Shown here in pieces: positions 28,108-37,666 of a stretch of 64,000 nucleotides of DNA; within the stretch, counting starts at the first letter, position 1; each line of letters begins with the position of its first letter. The notes under the pieces were generated by a model. It did no database searches, was not told where the DNA came from, and worked only from the letters and a program-made list of their open reading frames with translations. This stretch comes from Vibrio ishigakensis. Its GTDB lineage: Bacteria; Pseudomonadota; Gammaproteobacteria; Enterobacterales; Vibrionaceae. The stretch is taken from positions 248,001 to 312,000 of the forward strand of contig NZ_AP024881.1 of assembly GCF_024347675.1 (NCBI RefSeq), written 5' to 3'. Made by a program: the position numbers and the translations under genes.

Positions 28108-28142
28108 TGTTGATGTGATTAACGGTTAAGAAAACATCAACA
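28108..28142. promoter_or_regulatory. Nested palindromes upstream of the TRAP operon
   Basis: TGTTGATGT and ACATCAACA form a 9-bp perfect inverted repeat with 17 bases between. Inside lies a second palindrome, TTAACGGTTAA, at 28119-28129, nearly on the same centre. The element is about 145 bp upstream of the TRAP binding-protein start. It is a candidate operator. The rest of the 27963-28379 gap shows no gene that I can support. Confidence 0.45.
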
Positions 28143-28339
28143 AAACGTATCAAGAACTCGAAAAAGTGGCTGAATGATAACAAAAAAATATGGATAAATA
28201 GGCTGGGTAGGCGACAAATGCACCAAAAATAGGCAATTAGATGAGCAGTGTTAGTTGGGTATAGGAGGCCTAGCCCTTGCCGAATAAAGGGTTACAGGAT
28301 GTAACTTGAGGTGTATGGCAATTTCAAGAAATGCGAAAG

Positions 28340-28370
28340 GGGTCACAATATGTTGTTTTGATTGTGACCC
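28340..28370 (-). terminator. Terminator-like hairpin after argR
   Basis: A 10-bp perfect stem GGGTCACAAT / ATTGTGACCC with an 11-base loop lies 10 bp beyond the argR stop. Only CTTTC follows on the minus strand, so termination would be weak or assisted. Confidence 0.45.
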
Positions 28371-28379
28371 AGGTAACGG

Positions 28380-28850
28380 TTAGCCAGTGTATTCAAATAA
28401 TTCGCATACCGATTCGAACAGCTGCTGTGTGCTGACATCTAGAGTTGGAGTAATGAAGATGGTGTCATCACCAGCGACAACCCCAAGAATTCCTTCGGCT
28501 TTTCCTAAAGAGTCTAGTAAACGAGCGATCAGTTGCGCACCTGCCGGTCCAGTGTGGATGACAACTAAGGCATTGTTATAATCGATGTCCAATACCAACT
28601 CACGCAGAGAGCTAGAAACGGTAGGTACACCCAGTTCAGCTGGTAGGCAGTACACCATTTCCATTTTCGCATTTCGCGTACGCACAGCACCAAACTTGGT
28701 TAGCATACGAGACACTTTTGATTGGTTGATGTTCTCGAAGCCTTCGTGCTTAAGGGCTTCAACGATCTCTCCTTGAGACCCAAAACGCTCTTGTTTAAGT
28801 AGGGATTTGAATTCGCGGACTAGTTGATCTTGTTTTTCGCTGTTTCGCAT
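28380..28850 (-). CDS. argR: Arginine repressor ArgR
   Basis: ArgR is the hexameric arginine-responsive repressor of arginine biosynthesis. It has 156 residues, the E. coli length. The winged helix covers about 1-75, with [28 protein letters not shown] giving the recognition helix near 40-53 (pieces only quoted in part here by position). The C-terminal core has the arginine-binding [13 protein letters not shown] near 102-114 and the paired Asp of [13 protein letters not shown] near 121-133. It is divergent from mdh, the conserved arrangement in gammaproteobacteria. A weak ARG-box-like TGAATACTTATTTT lies at 28980 in the shared gap. Confidence 0.95.
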   Translation of the reverse strand: MRNSEKQDQLVREFKSLLKQERFGSQGEIVEALKHEGFENINQSKVSRMLTKFGAVRTRNAKMEMVYCLPAELGVPTVSSSLRELVLDIDYNNALVVIHTGPAGAQLIARLLDSLGKAEGILGVVAGDDTIFITPTLDVSTQQLFESVCELFEYTG

Positions 28851-29129
28851 TGGTGGTCCCAGTTAATTCTTGCTGGAGGTGAGAATCCAGCAGAAAGGTT
28901 AATTACAAATAATTGTCTCACATAAGATTGTAGATACCAATATACAGCCTAGTAGAGAAGGTGATGAGCCTCGAAAATTGAATACTTATTTTGTTTTAGT
29001 GACTGAGGACTGTTTGCCATAAGTGAGTAAGGTCGCAAACATAGCGTTGTGTAATTGTAAAAATTAAGTGAATCCGATAGCGTGGGTGGCATAACAACTA
29101 TTACCTCTATTTTACCCAAGGAGATTGTG

Positions 29130-30065
29130 ATGAAAGTTTCTGTAATCGGAGCGGCTGGTGGTATCGGCCAAGCTCTAGCTCTACTACTGAAGAACCGTCT
29201 ACCTGCAGGTTCTGATCTTGCTCTATATGACATCGCGCCAGTAACCCCAGGCGTTGCAGCGGATCTAAGCCATATCCCAACCCCAGTATCTATCAAAGGT
29301 TATGCGGGTGAAGACCCAACTCCAGCACTAGAAGGTGCTGATGTAGTTCTTATCTCTGCTGGTGTAGCTCGTAAGCCAGGTATGGACCGTGCTGACCTGT
29401 TCAATGTAAACGCAGGAATTGTTAAATCTTTGGCAGAAAAGATTGCTGTAGTATGTCCTAAGGCATGTGTAGGTATCATCACTAACCCAGTAAACACGAC
29501 TGTGCCAATCGCAGCAGAAGTCCTGAAAAAAGCAGGCGTTTATGACAAGCGCAAGCTGTTCGGTGTAACTACTCTAGATGTGATTCGTTCTGAGACTTTT
29601 GTTGCTGAGCTTAAAGATAAAGATCCAGGCGATATCCGCGTTCCTGTAATCGGTGGCCACTCTGGCGTGACTATTCTTCCTCTACTATCTCAAGTAGACG
29701 GCGTTGAATTCACCGATGAAGAGATCGCAGCACTAACTCACCGTATCCAGAATGCGGGTACAGAGGTAGTAGAAGCGAAAGCGGGTGGCGGTAGTGCGAC
29801 TCTATCTATGGGTCAGGCAGCATGTCGCTTTGGTCTAGCTCTTGTTAAAGCGCTTCAAGGTCAAGAGAACGTGATCGAGTGTGCTTATGTAGAAGGTCCA
29901 GGCGAGCATACCCCATTCTTTGCACAGCCTGTGCGCCTGGGTAAAGAAGGTATCGAAGAAGTGCTAGATTACGGTCCACTAAGTGAGTACGAGAGAAATG
30001 CGCTTGATGGCATGCTAGAGACACTATCTGGTGATATCACTAAAGGCGTAGAGTTCGCTAAGTAA
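29130..30065 (+). CDS. mdh: Malate dehydrogenase (NAD+)
   Basis: Mdh interconverts malate and oxaloacetate in the TCA cycle. The start is the ATG at 29130, nine bases after AAGGAGA; the longer frame from 29082 is not supported. This gives 311 residues, the E. coli size. The Rossmann loop GAAGGIGQ is at residues 7-14. The substrate Arg lies in [11 protein letters not shown] near 80, and the catalytic His in [15 protein letters not shown] near 175. Codon use looks strongly biased, as expected for a highly expressed gene. A good terminator follows. Confidence 0.97.
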   Translation: MKVSVIGAAGGIGQALALLLKNRLPAGSDLALYDIAPVTPGVAADLSHIPTPVSIKGYAGEDPTPALEGADVVLISAGVARKPGMDRADLFNVNAGIVKSLAEKIAVVCPKACVGIITNPVNTTVPIAAEVLKKAGVYDKRKLFGVTTLDVIRSETFVAELKDKDPGDIRVPVIGGHSGVTILPLLSQVDGVEFTDEEIAALTHRIQNAGTEVVEAKAGGGSATLSMGQAACRFGLALVKALQGQENVIECAYVEGPGEHTPFFAQPVRLGKEGIEEVLDYGPLSEYERNALDGMLETLSGDITKGVEFAK

Positions 30066-30083
30066 TCGAACTTGAGTTTTGAC

Positions 30084-30112
30084 AAAAGCGAGTCTTGATG
30101 GCTCGCTTTTTT
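30084..30112 (+). terminator. Intrinsic terminator after mdh
   Basis: AAAAGCGAG pairs with CTCGCTTTT across a 9-base loop, and the T-run continues to 30112. It lies 18 bp past the mdh stop. Confidence 0.88.
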
Positions 30113-30171
30113 GATCCCCCCTATATTTTATAGCGTAATCATTATTGGTCACTCGTTAAAGGGAGAGCAGT

Positions 30172-30360
30172 ATGGACGTTTCAAAATTAGAGAAAGGGAT
30201 GTGGGTCGAGTCTGAGCTAGGAGTAGGTAAAGTTTTGGTGGTGGATAAAGAACACCACACAGTACTTCTAGAAGGGCTCAATGACGAACAGTGGGCCGAA
30301 GACGCACAAGCAGTTGAAGCTCAAGAGCAGATGCATGTGGGCTGTGACAAGTATTATTAG
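30172..30360 (+). CDS. Small acidic protein of unknown function (62 aa)
   Basis: I do not recognise a family. The frame encodes 62 residues, acidic overall, with a compact start MDVSKLEKGMWVESELGVGK and beta-like VLVVDKEHHTVLLEG, then a Glu/Gln-rich helix-like tail and a single Cys near the end. A Shine-Dalgarno GGGAGAG lies 6-7 bases before the ATG. It is bounded by the mdh terminator and a strong bidirectional terminator, so it forms its own unit. The first half resembles the small beta-barrel of RNA/DNA-associated folds (for example KOW or CarD-like N-termini), but that is only an impression. Confidence 0.7.
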   Translation: MDVSKLEKGMWVESELGVGKVLVVDKEHHTVLLEGLNDEQWAEDAQAVEAQEQMHVGCDKYY

Positions 30361-30377
30361 AACAAACTCATAAAAAG

Positions 30378-30402
30378 AAGCCACGACCAAAGTCGTGGCT
30401 TT
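30378..30402. terminator. Bidirectional terminator between the 62-aa gene and ispB
   Basis: AAGCCACGAC pairs perfectly with GTCGTGGCTT around a CAAA loop, with A and T runs outside. It lies between convergent stops. Confidence 0.93.
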
Positions 30403-30405
30403 TTG

Positions 30406-31377
30406 CTATTTGTTGCGCTTAACCGAAAGATGCGCCAGAGCTATTAAAGCTTGCTTTTCATCGCTATCTGGAAGGATATCGAGGGCGGCAATGGCTTTAT
30501 CGGCTTCCTGCTCAGCAACTCTTGTGGTGTACTCAAGAGCACCTGTATCGCGCATAGCTTGCAGGATATCTTCAAGACGCTCCATACCATTGGCCTTTTC
30601 TATCGCCTCGTGAATCATCTCACGTTGCGTTTCATTGCCATGTTGCATGGCATAAAGAAGAGGAAGGGTTGGTTTACCCTCTGCAAGATCATCACCTACA
30701 TTCTTACCCATCTCTTTGCCATCGGCAGTGTAATCTAGAACATCATCGATCAATTGGAATGCAGTACCTAGGTAGCGACCGTAGTCCTGCATTGCCGTTT
30801 CTACTTCTGCTGGGGCATCGGTTAGAATAGCAGCAAGCTGTGAGGCTGCTTCAAACAGGCGAGCAGTCTTTGAGTAGATCACCTGCATATAGCTCTCTTC
30901 AGTGGTCGAAGGATCGTTACAGTTGATCAACTGCTGAACCTCACCCTCGGCGATCACGTTTACCGCTTCGCTCATAAGCTCAAGGATCCTCAAAGATCCT
31001 AGGCTAGTCATCATCTGAAATGAGCGGGTGTAGATGTAATCCCCAACCAAGACGCTTGCGGCGTTGCCAAAGGCTGCATTGGCGGTCTCTTTACCACGAC
31101 GCATATCCGACTCATCAACTACGTCATCGTGCAGCAGAGTGGCGGTATGGATAAATTCGATAAAGGCAGCTGCCGTGATGTGTTTATCCCCTTCATAGCC
31201 CAAAGCACGAGCAGAAAGCAGGGTGATTAGTGGGCGAAGGCGCTTACCTCCACTACCGATGATATAAAAGCCAAGTTGGTTAATCAGGGCTACGTCTGAG
31301 TTCAATTGAGCATGGATAGTTTGGTCGACCTTAGCCATGTCATCTGAGGTCAGAGTTTGGATAGCACTAAAATCCAT
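30406..31377 (-). CDS. ispB: Octaprenyl diphosphate synthase
   Basis: IspB elongates farnesyl diphosphate with isopentenyl diphosphate to make the side chain of ubiquinone and menaquinone. The 323-residue protein is a trans-prenyltransferase. The first Asp-rich motif is LLHDDVVDESDMRRGK near residues 81-96, and the second is LIDDVLDYTADGKEMGKNVG near 208-227. GSGGKRLRPLITLL near 43 binds the homoallylic substrate. It is divergent from rplU, the usual gammaproteobacterial arrangement. TATAAAAT on the minus strand near 31438 could be its -10. Confidence 0.95.
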   Translation of the reverse strand: MDFSAIQTLTSDDMAKVDQTIHAQLNSDVALINQLGFYIIGSGGKRLRPLITLLSARALGYEGDKHITAAAFIEFIHTATLLHDDVVDESDMRRGKETANAAFGNAASVLVGDYIYTRSFQMMTSLGSLRILELMSEAVNVIAEGEVQQLINCNDPSTTEESYMQVIYSKTARLFEAASQLAAILTDAPAEVETAMQDYGRYLGTAFQLIDDVLDYTADGKEMGKNVGDDLAEGKPTLPLLYAMQHGNETQREMIHEAIEKANGMERLEDILQAMRDTGALEYTTRVAEQEADKAIAALDILPDSDEKQALIALAHLSVKRNK

Positions 31378-31534
31378 TTTTATTCCGAAGTGAGTGGCTA
31401 CGATCTAGGTAGCTAAACTGATAATTAATGTCGGATTTTATACTAAAAATCGTTGCCAAATATACCCGTAAAGGGCATCATTCACGCACTTTTATGTGGC
31501 GATTATCTTTTCGCCAATTTTTTTAAAATATGGC

Positions 31535-31563
31535 TTGTCTTATGTGAAGCATTCACGTAGAAT
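31535..31563 (+). promoter_or_regulatory. Sigma-70 promoter of rplU-rpmA
   Basis: TTGTCT at 31535 and TAGAAT at 31558 are separated by exactly 17 bp. The predicted start near 31570 gives a leader of about 77 bases before the rplU ATG. Confidence 0.65.
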
Positions 31564-31590
31564 CTGCGCCCTATTGATGAATTAGTTTAG

Positions 31591-31628
31591 CGCACACCCG
31601 AACTGCCAAAACAGGCATAGGCTGTGCG
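31591..31628 (+). promoter_or_regulatory. Hairpin in the rplU leader
   Basis: CGCACA (31591-31596) pairs with TGTGCG (31623-31628). Inside it TGCC pairs with GGCA around AAAACA. The structure ends 18 bases before the rplU ATG. It could serve autogenous control by L21 or L27, which I cannot confirm. Confidence 0.4.
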
Positions 31629-31646
31629 GAAAAAGCGGAGTAAAAT

Positions 31647-31958
31647 ATGTACGCTGTTTTCCAATCTGGTGGTAAACAACACCGTGTAAGCGAAGGTCAA
31701 ACTCTTCGTTTAGAGAAATTGGACGTTGAAACTGGTGCAACTGTTGAGTTTGACTCAGTTCTAATGATTGCTAACGGTGAAGAAATCACTGTTGGTGCTC
31801 CTCTTGTTGAGGGCGGCAAAGTTGTAGCTGAAGTGGTTAAGCACGGTCGTGGCGATAAAGTTAAAATCGTTAAGTTCCGTCGCCGTAAGCACTCTCGTAA
31901 GCAACAAGGCCACCGTCAGTGGTTCACTGAAGTGAAAATCACTGGCATCAACGCTTAA
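31647..31958 (+). CDS. rplU: 50S ribosomal protein L21
   Basis: L21 is a primary 23S rRNA-binding protein of the large subunit. The protein has 103 residues, the E. coli length, starting [20 protein letters not shown]. The conserved C-terminal block [19 protein letters not shown] contacts rRNA. It is the first gene of the rplU-rpmA pair, 19 bp before rpmA, under the promoter at 31535-31563. Codon bias is strong. Confidence 0.98.
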   Translation: MYAVFQSGGKQHRVSEGQTLRLEKLDVETGATVEFDSVLMIANGEEITVGAPLVEGGKVVAEVVKHGRGDKVKIVKFRRRKHSRKQQGHRQWFTEVKITGINA

Positions 31959-31977
31959 GTTTTAGGAGAGTTTAACA

Positions 31978-32235
31978 ATGGCACACAAAAAAGCTGGCGG
32001 TTCTACTCGTAACGGTCGCGATTCAGAAAGCAAACGTCTTGGTGTTAAGCGTTTTGGTGGCGAATCAGTTCTAGCGGGTAACATCATCGTTCGTCAACGT
32101 GGTACTAAGTTCCACGCTGGTACTAACGTTGGTATCGGTAAAGACCACACTCTTTTCGCTCTTACTGAAGGTAAAGTGAAATTCGAAGTTAAAGGTCCTA
32201 AGAACCGTAAATTCGTAAGCATCGAATCTGAGTAA
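31978..32235 (+). CDS. rpmA: 50S ribosomal protein L27
   Basis: L27 has its N-terminus near the peptidyl transferase centre. The protein has 85 residues and starts [18 protein letters not shown], the family signature, with no Firmicutes-type N-terminal extension to be cleaved. TTTAGGAGAG precedes the ATG. It follows rplU by 19 bp and is closed by a terminator. Confidence 0.98.
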   Translation: MAHKKAGGSTRNGRDSESKRLGVKRFGGESVLAGNIIVRQRGTKFHAGTNVGIGKDHTLFALTEGKVKFEVKGPKNRKFVSIESE

Positions 32236-32260
32236 TATCAGTTTCAAGCTGAATTCAAAA

Positions 32261-32287
32261 GCCCTGCCGATTCGGCGGGGTTTTTTA
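32261..32287 (+). terminator. Intrinsic terminator after rpmA
   Basis: A GC-rich stem CCCTGCC / GGCGGGG closes a short loop and is followed by seven T. It separates rpmA from obg, which then needs its own promoter in the 150 bp that follow. Confidence 0.88.
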
Positions 32288-32432
32288 TTTATAGGATACT
32301 TATAAAGAAAGGAAGACTAGGTTTCTTGGCCGTGCATCTTAGCTTAGGGTGCAGTGCCCAGACCCCTAGATCCTTTTAGGTGGTGGATCTGCTAAAGTAG
32401 ATTCAGCGGGGTATCACACCGAATTGGAGTGA

Positions 32433-33605
<1,173 letters not shown>

Positions 33606-33642
33606 GCGTGGACATTTAATCGCCGATTTATCATAATTCAAG

Positions 33643-33675
33643 AAAGAGTCTGAACGAGGTTCAGGCTCTTTTTTT
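33643..33675 (+). terminator. Intrinsic terminator after obgE
   Basis: A 13-bp stem (one G-T pair) with a GAG loop is followed by seven T. It ends 33 bp before the chosen start of the next gene, so that gene probably has a promoter overlapping this region or relies on read-through. Confidence 0.92.
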
Positions 33676-33708
33676 ATCTATATGCACAGAGTCTCACGGA
33701 AAGAGTTC

Positions 33709-34776
33709 ATGCGCCTTAATCAAGCAATTTCAGACCTAGATAACTTCGTTTTCTCTAATTACCGCATAGTTCATGGCTTTCGAGTGGCTATCGCCTTCGT
33801 CATCACTATGTTGTTCACTGGCTATTTTGAAATCCCCGAACGTACCTGGATTTTGATCACCCTAGTGGTAGTGATTGGTCCCATATCTTACCTTGGAAAC
33901 GTACTTCCTCGGGCTTGGCATCGTGTTCTAGGCACCTTGATAGGGGCTGCTTCTGGTGTTCTCGCTATAGTCCTTAGTCAATATTCTTTAACCGCTATGT
34001 ATGCATGGTGCGCGGTGGTTATCTTTGCTAGTGCTTATTACTCTCTTGGCAAGCGCCCTTACGTGGGGATACTGATTGGCATCACTCTAGCCGTTACCAT
34101 AGGCGGGGGCGATAGTGACGTGAGTGTGGCATTGTGGCGCGGATTCGATGTTTCCGTTGGCTGTGTTATCGCTGTTCTGTTCTGCCTTATCTATCCTCAA
34201 CGCGCCTTTATTCATTGGCGTATGCGCATCAACAGTGTGCTTGATAACTTTGCCAAGGTTTATCACCTCTCTTATTCACCGAACGTGTTAGAAAAGCCTG
34301 ATCTTGAGCCCTTCCAGAAAGCGCTAGTAAAAGAGATGACCAAGCTGAACTCCCTAGGTAAGCCATCGGAGAAAGAGACAAAGCTCAACTATCAGCTTAT
34401 CTATGCCATCCAGGTTCAACTGCGCAATATGCTGTTTACCATAGAGCTTCTTAACCATAGCTATTGGAGTGACAGAGAAAGCCACTTGAATATGTTGTGG
34501 TCTAAGTCTTTGAAGCAATGCCAAGAACAGGTTGAGAAGAAACTGAATGACTTAGCACATATGGTCAAAACCGGTCAGCTTGTTGAAGATAAAGAAACCC
34601 TGCACAGTAAAGAGATCATCCGAGAGCTTAAAGAAATCATTGCCGATATAGACGGTCATGAAACCGAGATCTATGGCTATATCTGGCTCAACGTAAAGCT
34701 GATTGAGGATCTAGCAAACCTGAAGCGTTTGCTGATTCTGGCGCTTAATCTATCCGATAAGAGCAAAGCCAATTGA
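33709..34776 (+). CDS. FUSC-family membrane protein (YccS/YhfK or aromatic acid exporter-like)
   Basis: The start is the ATG at 33709, preceded by GGAAAGAG; the ATG at 33682 lies on the terminator tail and is rejected. The resulting 355-residue protein has five or six membrane segments within about 20-165 (including AFVITMLFTGYF and TWILITLVVVIGPISYLG) and a long helical cytoplasmic tail to the end. This is the FUSC half-size layout. Related proteins are linked to efflux of aromatic carboxylic acids or to membrane stress, but the substrate here is unknown. It precedes the yjjP/yjjB pair by 87 bp on the same strand. Confidence 0.8.
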   Translation: MRLNQAISDLDNFVFSNYRIVHGFRVAIAFVITMLFTGYFEIPERTWILITLVVVIGPISYLGNVLPRAWHRVLGTLIGAASGVLAIVLSQYSLTAMYAWCAVVIFASAYYSLGKRPYVGILIGITLAVTIGGGDSDVSVALWRGFDVSVGCVIAVLFCLIYPQRAFIHWRMRINSVLDNFAKVYHLSYSPNVLEKPDLEPFQKALVKEMTKLNSLGKPSEKETKLNYQLIYAIQVQLRNMLFTIELLNHSYWSDRESHLNMLWSKSLKQCQEQVEKKLNDLAHMVKTGQLVEDKETLHSKEIIRELKEIIADIDGHETEIYGYIWLNVKLIEDLANLKRLLILALNLSDKSKAN

Positions 34777-34863
34777 TATGAATCAAGCTTGGTAAGATTG
34801 ATGCTATCTCACGCGCAGCAAACTCAATAGAATGATGCAATTTCAACCAGCACAAAGATAAGA

Positions 34864-35631
34864 ATGGATACAAAACAAAGAGCGGTGAGTCGCCTCATTG
34901 CTCAAGCTGGCCAGATGTTGCATGCCCATGGTGCTGAGAGCGCGCTGATTGGTGGAATAATGCAACGTATCGGTTTGGCTTGTGGCATGGATGAGGTTGA
35001 GGTCTCTCTTACCGCTAACGCCCTAGTGGTGACCACCCTTTATAAAGATCACTGTATAACCACTACTCGTCGCTGTCCCGACAGAGGCATCAATATGCGC
35101 GTAATCACTGAGGTTCAGCGCATCTGCATTATGTTAGAGAAGGGCATACTCAACTTTGAATTAGCCAAGAGTAAGCTAGATAACATTACACCAGAGAGAT
35201 ATAACCGCTGGCTGGTAGTCTTTATGATCGGGCTTTCTTGTGCGTCCTTCAGTCATCTGGCTGGCGGCGACCTTGGGGTATTTGTCATGACCTTCATTTC
35301 TTCGGCTATTGGCATGGTAGTGCGCCAAGAGATAGGTCATCGTCACTTTAATCCGCTTCTCAACTTCGCTGTGACCGCTTTTGTTACCTCCCTTATCTCA
35401 GCGCAAGCAGTGGTTTTCGATATTGGTAATCAGCCTCATATAGCTATGGCTTCTTCAGTTCTTATGCTCGTCCCAGGTTTTCCCTTGATCAACTCGGTGG
35501 CTGATGTACTGAAAGGCTATATCAATATGGGGATAGCCCGCTTTGTGATGGCGAGTCTTCTTACTTTAGCTACCTGCTTAGGTATTGTTGCTGTTGGTGG
35601 GATTCTTAATATCTTTGGGACAACATTATGA
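34864..35631 (+). CDS. yjjP: Threonine/serine exporter family protein YjjP (ThrE N-terminal half)
   Basis: This 255-residue protein matches the DUF1212 half of ThrE. A soluble N-terminal region (1-110) carries HAHGAESALIGGIMQRIG near 18-35, and five membrane segments fill about 118-255 with a PGFPLINSVADVL motif near 199-211. In E. coli YjjP and YjjB form a succinate exporter, and in other bacteria the fused ThrE exports threonine and serine. The substrate is therefore a dicarboxylate or small amino acid. Its stop overlaps the yjjB ATG (ATGA), supporting a two-part transporter. Confidence 0.9.
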   Translation: MDTKQRAVSRLIAQAGQMLHAHGAESALIGGIMQRIGLACGMDEVEVSLTANALVVTTLYKDHCITTTRRCPDRGINMRVITEVQRICIMLEKGILNFELAKSKLDNITPERYNRWLVVFMIGLSCASFSHLAGGDLGVFVMTFISSAIGMVVRQEIGHRHFNPLLNFAVTAFVTSLISAQAVVFDIGNQPHIAMASSVLMLVPGFPLINSVADVLKGYINMGIARFVMASLLTLATCLGIVAVGGILNIFGTTL

Positions 35632-36104
35632 CGTTTTGGCTTGAATTGTTGCTTGGACTGCTAGACGATATGTTCTTTGCCGCGATCCCCGCGGTAGGGT
35701 TTGCGTTGGTATTTAATGTTCCCAAGAGTGCACTAGTCTATTGTGCCCTTGGTGGTGCTATCGGGCATGGCTCACGCTATTTGATGATGCAGTTTGGTCT
35801 CTCTATCGAGTGGTCGACTCTGTTTGCAGCTACCTTAGTTGGTTTTATCGGTGTGCTCTGGTCACATCGCTTCTTGGCTCACCCTAAGGTATTTACTGTA
35901 GCAGCCATGATCCCTATGGTTCCTGGTGTCTACGCCTTTAATGCTATGACGGCGTTAGTTGAGATAAATCAGCTTGGGTACACCCATGATCTATTTGCTA
36001 GTTTGATAGAGAACTTCTTGAGTGCCATGTTTATCATCGCGGGATTAGCCATAGGGCTAGCTATGCCGGGACTATTTATCTACAGACGCAAACCTATAGT
36101 GTGA
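35628..36104 (+). CDS. yjjB: Threonine/serine exporter family protein YjjB (ThrE C-terminal half)
   Basis: This 158-residue protein has four or five membrane segments and matches DUF3815, the second half of ThrE. Typical blocks are AAIPAVGFALVFNVP near 18-32, ALGGAIGHGSRYL near 40-52 and MIPMVPGVYAFNAM near 93-106. It overlaps yjjP by four bases and both are needed for export in E. coli. It lies 19 bp ahead of folA on the same strand, so folA may be on the same transcript. Confidence 0.9.
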   Translation: MTFWLELLLGLLDDMFFAAIPAVGFALVFNVPKSALVYCALGGAIGHGSRYLMMQFGLSIEWSTLFAATLVGFIGVLWSHRFLAHPKVFTVAAMIPMVPGVYAFNAMTALVEINQLGYTHDLFASLIENFLSAMFIIAGLAIGLAMPGLFIYRRKPIV

Positions 36105-36123
36105 CAAAGACAATCGAGGTTTT

Positions 36124-36606
36124 ATGATCATCAGTATGATCGCAGCAATGGCGCAGGATCGCGTCATTGGTAAAGACAATCAGATGCCTTGGCATCTTCC
36201 AGCCGATTTTGTATGGTTCAAGAAATGCACCCTCGGCAAGCCGGTTATTATGGGGCGTAAGACCTACGACTCCATTGGTCGTCCACTACCGGGTCGCCAG
36301 AATATCGTTATCAGCCGTGATCCCGAACTAAAGATAGATGGTGTATTAACCACGACCTCTATCGATAAAGCTCTAGAGCTCGTATCTGGAGTGGACGAGG
36401 CTATGATCATAGGTGGAGGTTCTATCTATGAGAGTTGCTTGCCGCTTGCCAATAGGCTTTATCTGACTCATATCGACTTAACTGTTGAGGGTGATACCCA
36501 ATTCCCAGATTGGGGAGAGGGTTGGCAGCAAACTCATTCCGAGAGCTTCAATGCCGATGAGAAGAATGCTTATGATATGCAGTTTGTAATCCTAGAAAGG
36601 GAATAA
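36124..36606 (+). CDS. folA: Dihydrofolate reductase
   Basis: FolA reduces dihydrofolate to tetrahydrofolate with NADPH and is the target of trimethoprim. It has 160 residues, the E. coli length. The active site is in MPWHLPADFVWFKKCTLGKP (about residues 20-39), with the acidic residue Asp28 for proton transfer. MGRKTYDSIGRPLPGR near 42-57 contacts NADPH, and IIGGGSIYE near 95 is the second nucleotide loop. It starts 19 bp after yjjB and ends one base before the LysR gene. The usual neighbour apaH is displaced by two genes. Confidence 0.97.
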   Translation: MIISMIAAMAQDRVIGKDNQMPWHLPADFVWFKKCTLGKPVIMGRKTYDSIGRPLPGRQNIVISRDPELKIDGVLTTTSIDKALELVSGVDEAMIIGGGSIYESCLPLANRLYLTHIDLTVEGDTQFPDWGEGWQQTHSESFNADEKNAYDMQFVILERE

Positions 36607-36607
36607 A

Positions 36608-37537
36608 ATGGCTAAAGATCGCTTTGCTAATCTGGACTTGAATCTGCTGAGAACCTTCTTGGTACTCTCTCAAGAGCTCAATATGCGCAAAGCGTCTGTA
36701 CGCCTCAACGTTTCCCAGCCCGCAATTAGCCAAGCCCTGCAACGCCTGAGACATCATTTTGATGATGAGCTATTTGTAAAGGTGCGCAGTGGGCTTGAAC
36801 CTACCGCTTATGCAATTGAATTGTCGAATACGGTTACTCCTTTATTGGATGAGCTGGCTGCTGCGATAAATGGCGTCGAGAACTTCTCTGAACAAGAGAT
36901 AGATCAGAAGCTTTGTATCAGCATGAACTCCATAGCAGAGATAGCTATTGGCGGTAGCTTATTTAGTTCGATAACCCAAAAGGCACCCAATGCAACTCTC
37001 GAGTTCCAAAGCTGGACTTCATCGGCTATGGAGAAAATTCTTGAAGGGCAAACTCTGCTGGGTGTTGGGTATCATAATGAGGACTTTAAGGGCGTATATA
37101 GTGAGAAGTTAGTCGATCTCACGGGGTTGTTGATCGCAAGAGAAAATCACCCTTTAGCTGGAAAGAAACGACAGATTCGGGAGTTGGAAGGTGCGTCTAT
37201 TGCTTCGTTGGTTGCTAAGGGCTGGAACGAAAATAGAGCCATAGCGGTAGATTATCTCAAGCAGCACAACGTTAATATCAGCGTAGGTTTTCGCTCCGAG
37301 CTAATGCTTCCTCTTATCGATGTAGTACGACGAAGTGATATGCTTTTAGCGGTCTCTACACTATTTCCTGTCTCCCAGCACGATGGCTTAGTTGCGCTAG
37401 ATATCGATGTTGCACCGGAGACAATACAAGTCCCTCTCTACGCTCACTATCACATCAAGAACCGTAATAACCCTCTTATTAATTGGTTAGTGGAAACCAT
37501 TAGAGAAGAGCTGATACAACAAACTTGCAATAATTAA
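36608..37537 (+). CDS. LysR family transcriptional regulator
   Basis: This 309-residue regulator starts MAKDRFANLDLNLLRTFLVL, followed by the helix-turn-helix MRKASVRLNVSQPAISQALQ near 27-46 and the family motif FDDELFVKVRSGLEPT near 52-67. The effector domain covers about 90-300. The target is unknown. It lies 1 bp after folA on the same strand, so it may be cotranscribed with it, and 129 bp ahead of the small beta-barrel gene, which is a possible target. Confidence 0.9.
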   Translation: MAKDRFANLDLNLLRTFLVLSQELNMRKASVRLNVSQPAISQALQRLRHHFDDELFVKVRSGLEPTAYAIELSNTVTPLLDELAAAINGVENFSEQEIDQKLCISMNSIAEIAIGGSLFSSITQKAPNATLEFQSWTSSAMEKILEGQTLLGVGYHNEDFKGVYSEKLVDLTGLLIARENHPLAGKKRQIRELEGASIASLVAKGWNENRAIAVDYLKQHNVNISVGFRSELMLPLIDVVRRSDMLLAVSTLFPVSQHDGLVALDIDVAPETIQVPLYAHYHIKNRNNPLINWLVETIREELIQQTCNN

Positions 37538-37666
37538 TGCTTATGAGTGAGATAAGGTTTTAATATTTCCTCTTATTAGCACAACTCCTTACACTTCCTC
37601 GCAACTTGAATCGCAAGGAGCGACATAAACGTCAGGGATTAACTGATATTTGTTTGTGAGGTTTGT

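Noticed and set aside
28980..28993. ARG-box-like sequence between argR and mdh
   Set aside because: Only one half matches TGAAT well; the other half is ATTTT. Too weak to call an operator.
33682..33708. Earlier ATG for the FUSC gene
   Set aside because: It lies right on the tail of the obgE terminator and lacks a ribosome binding site.
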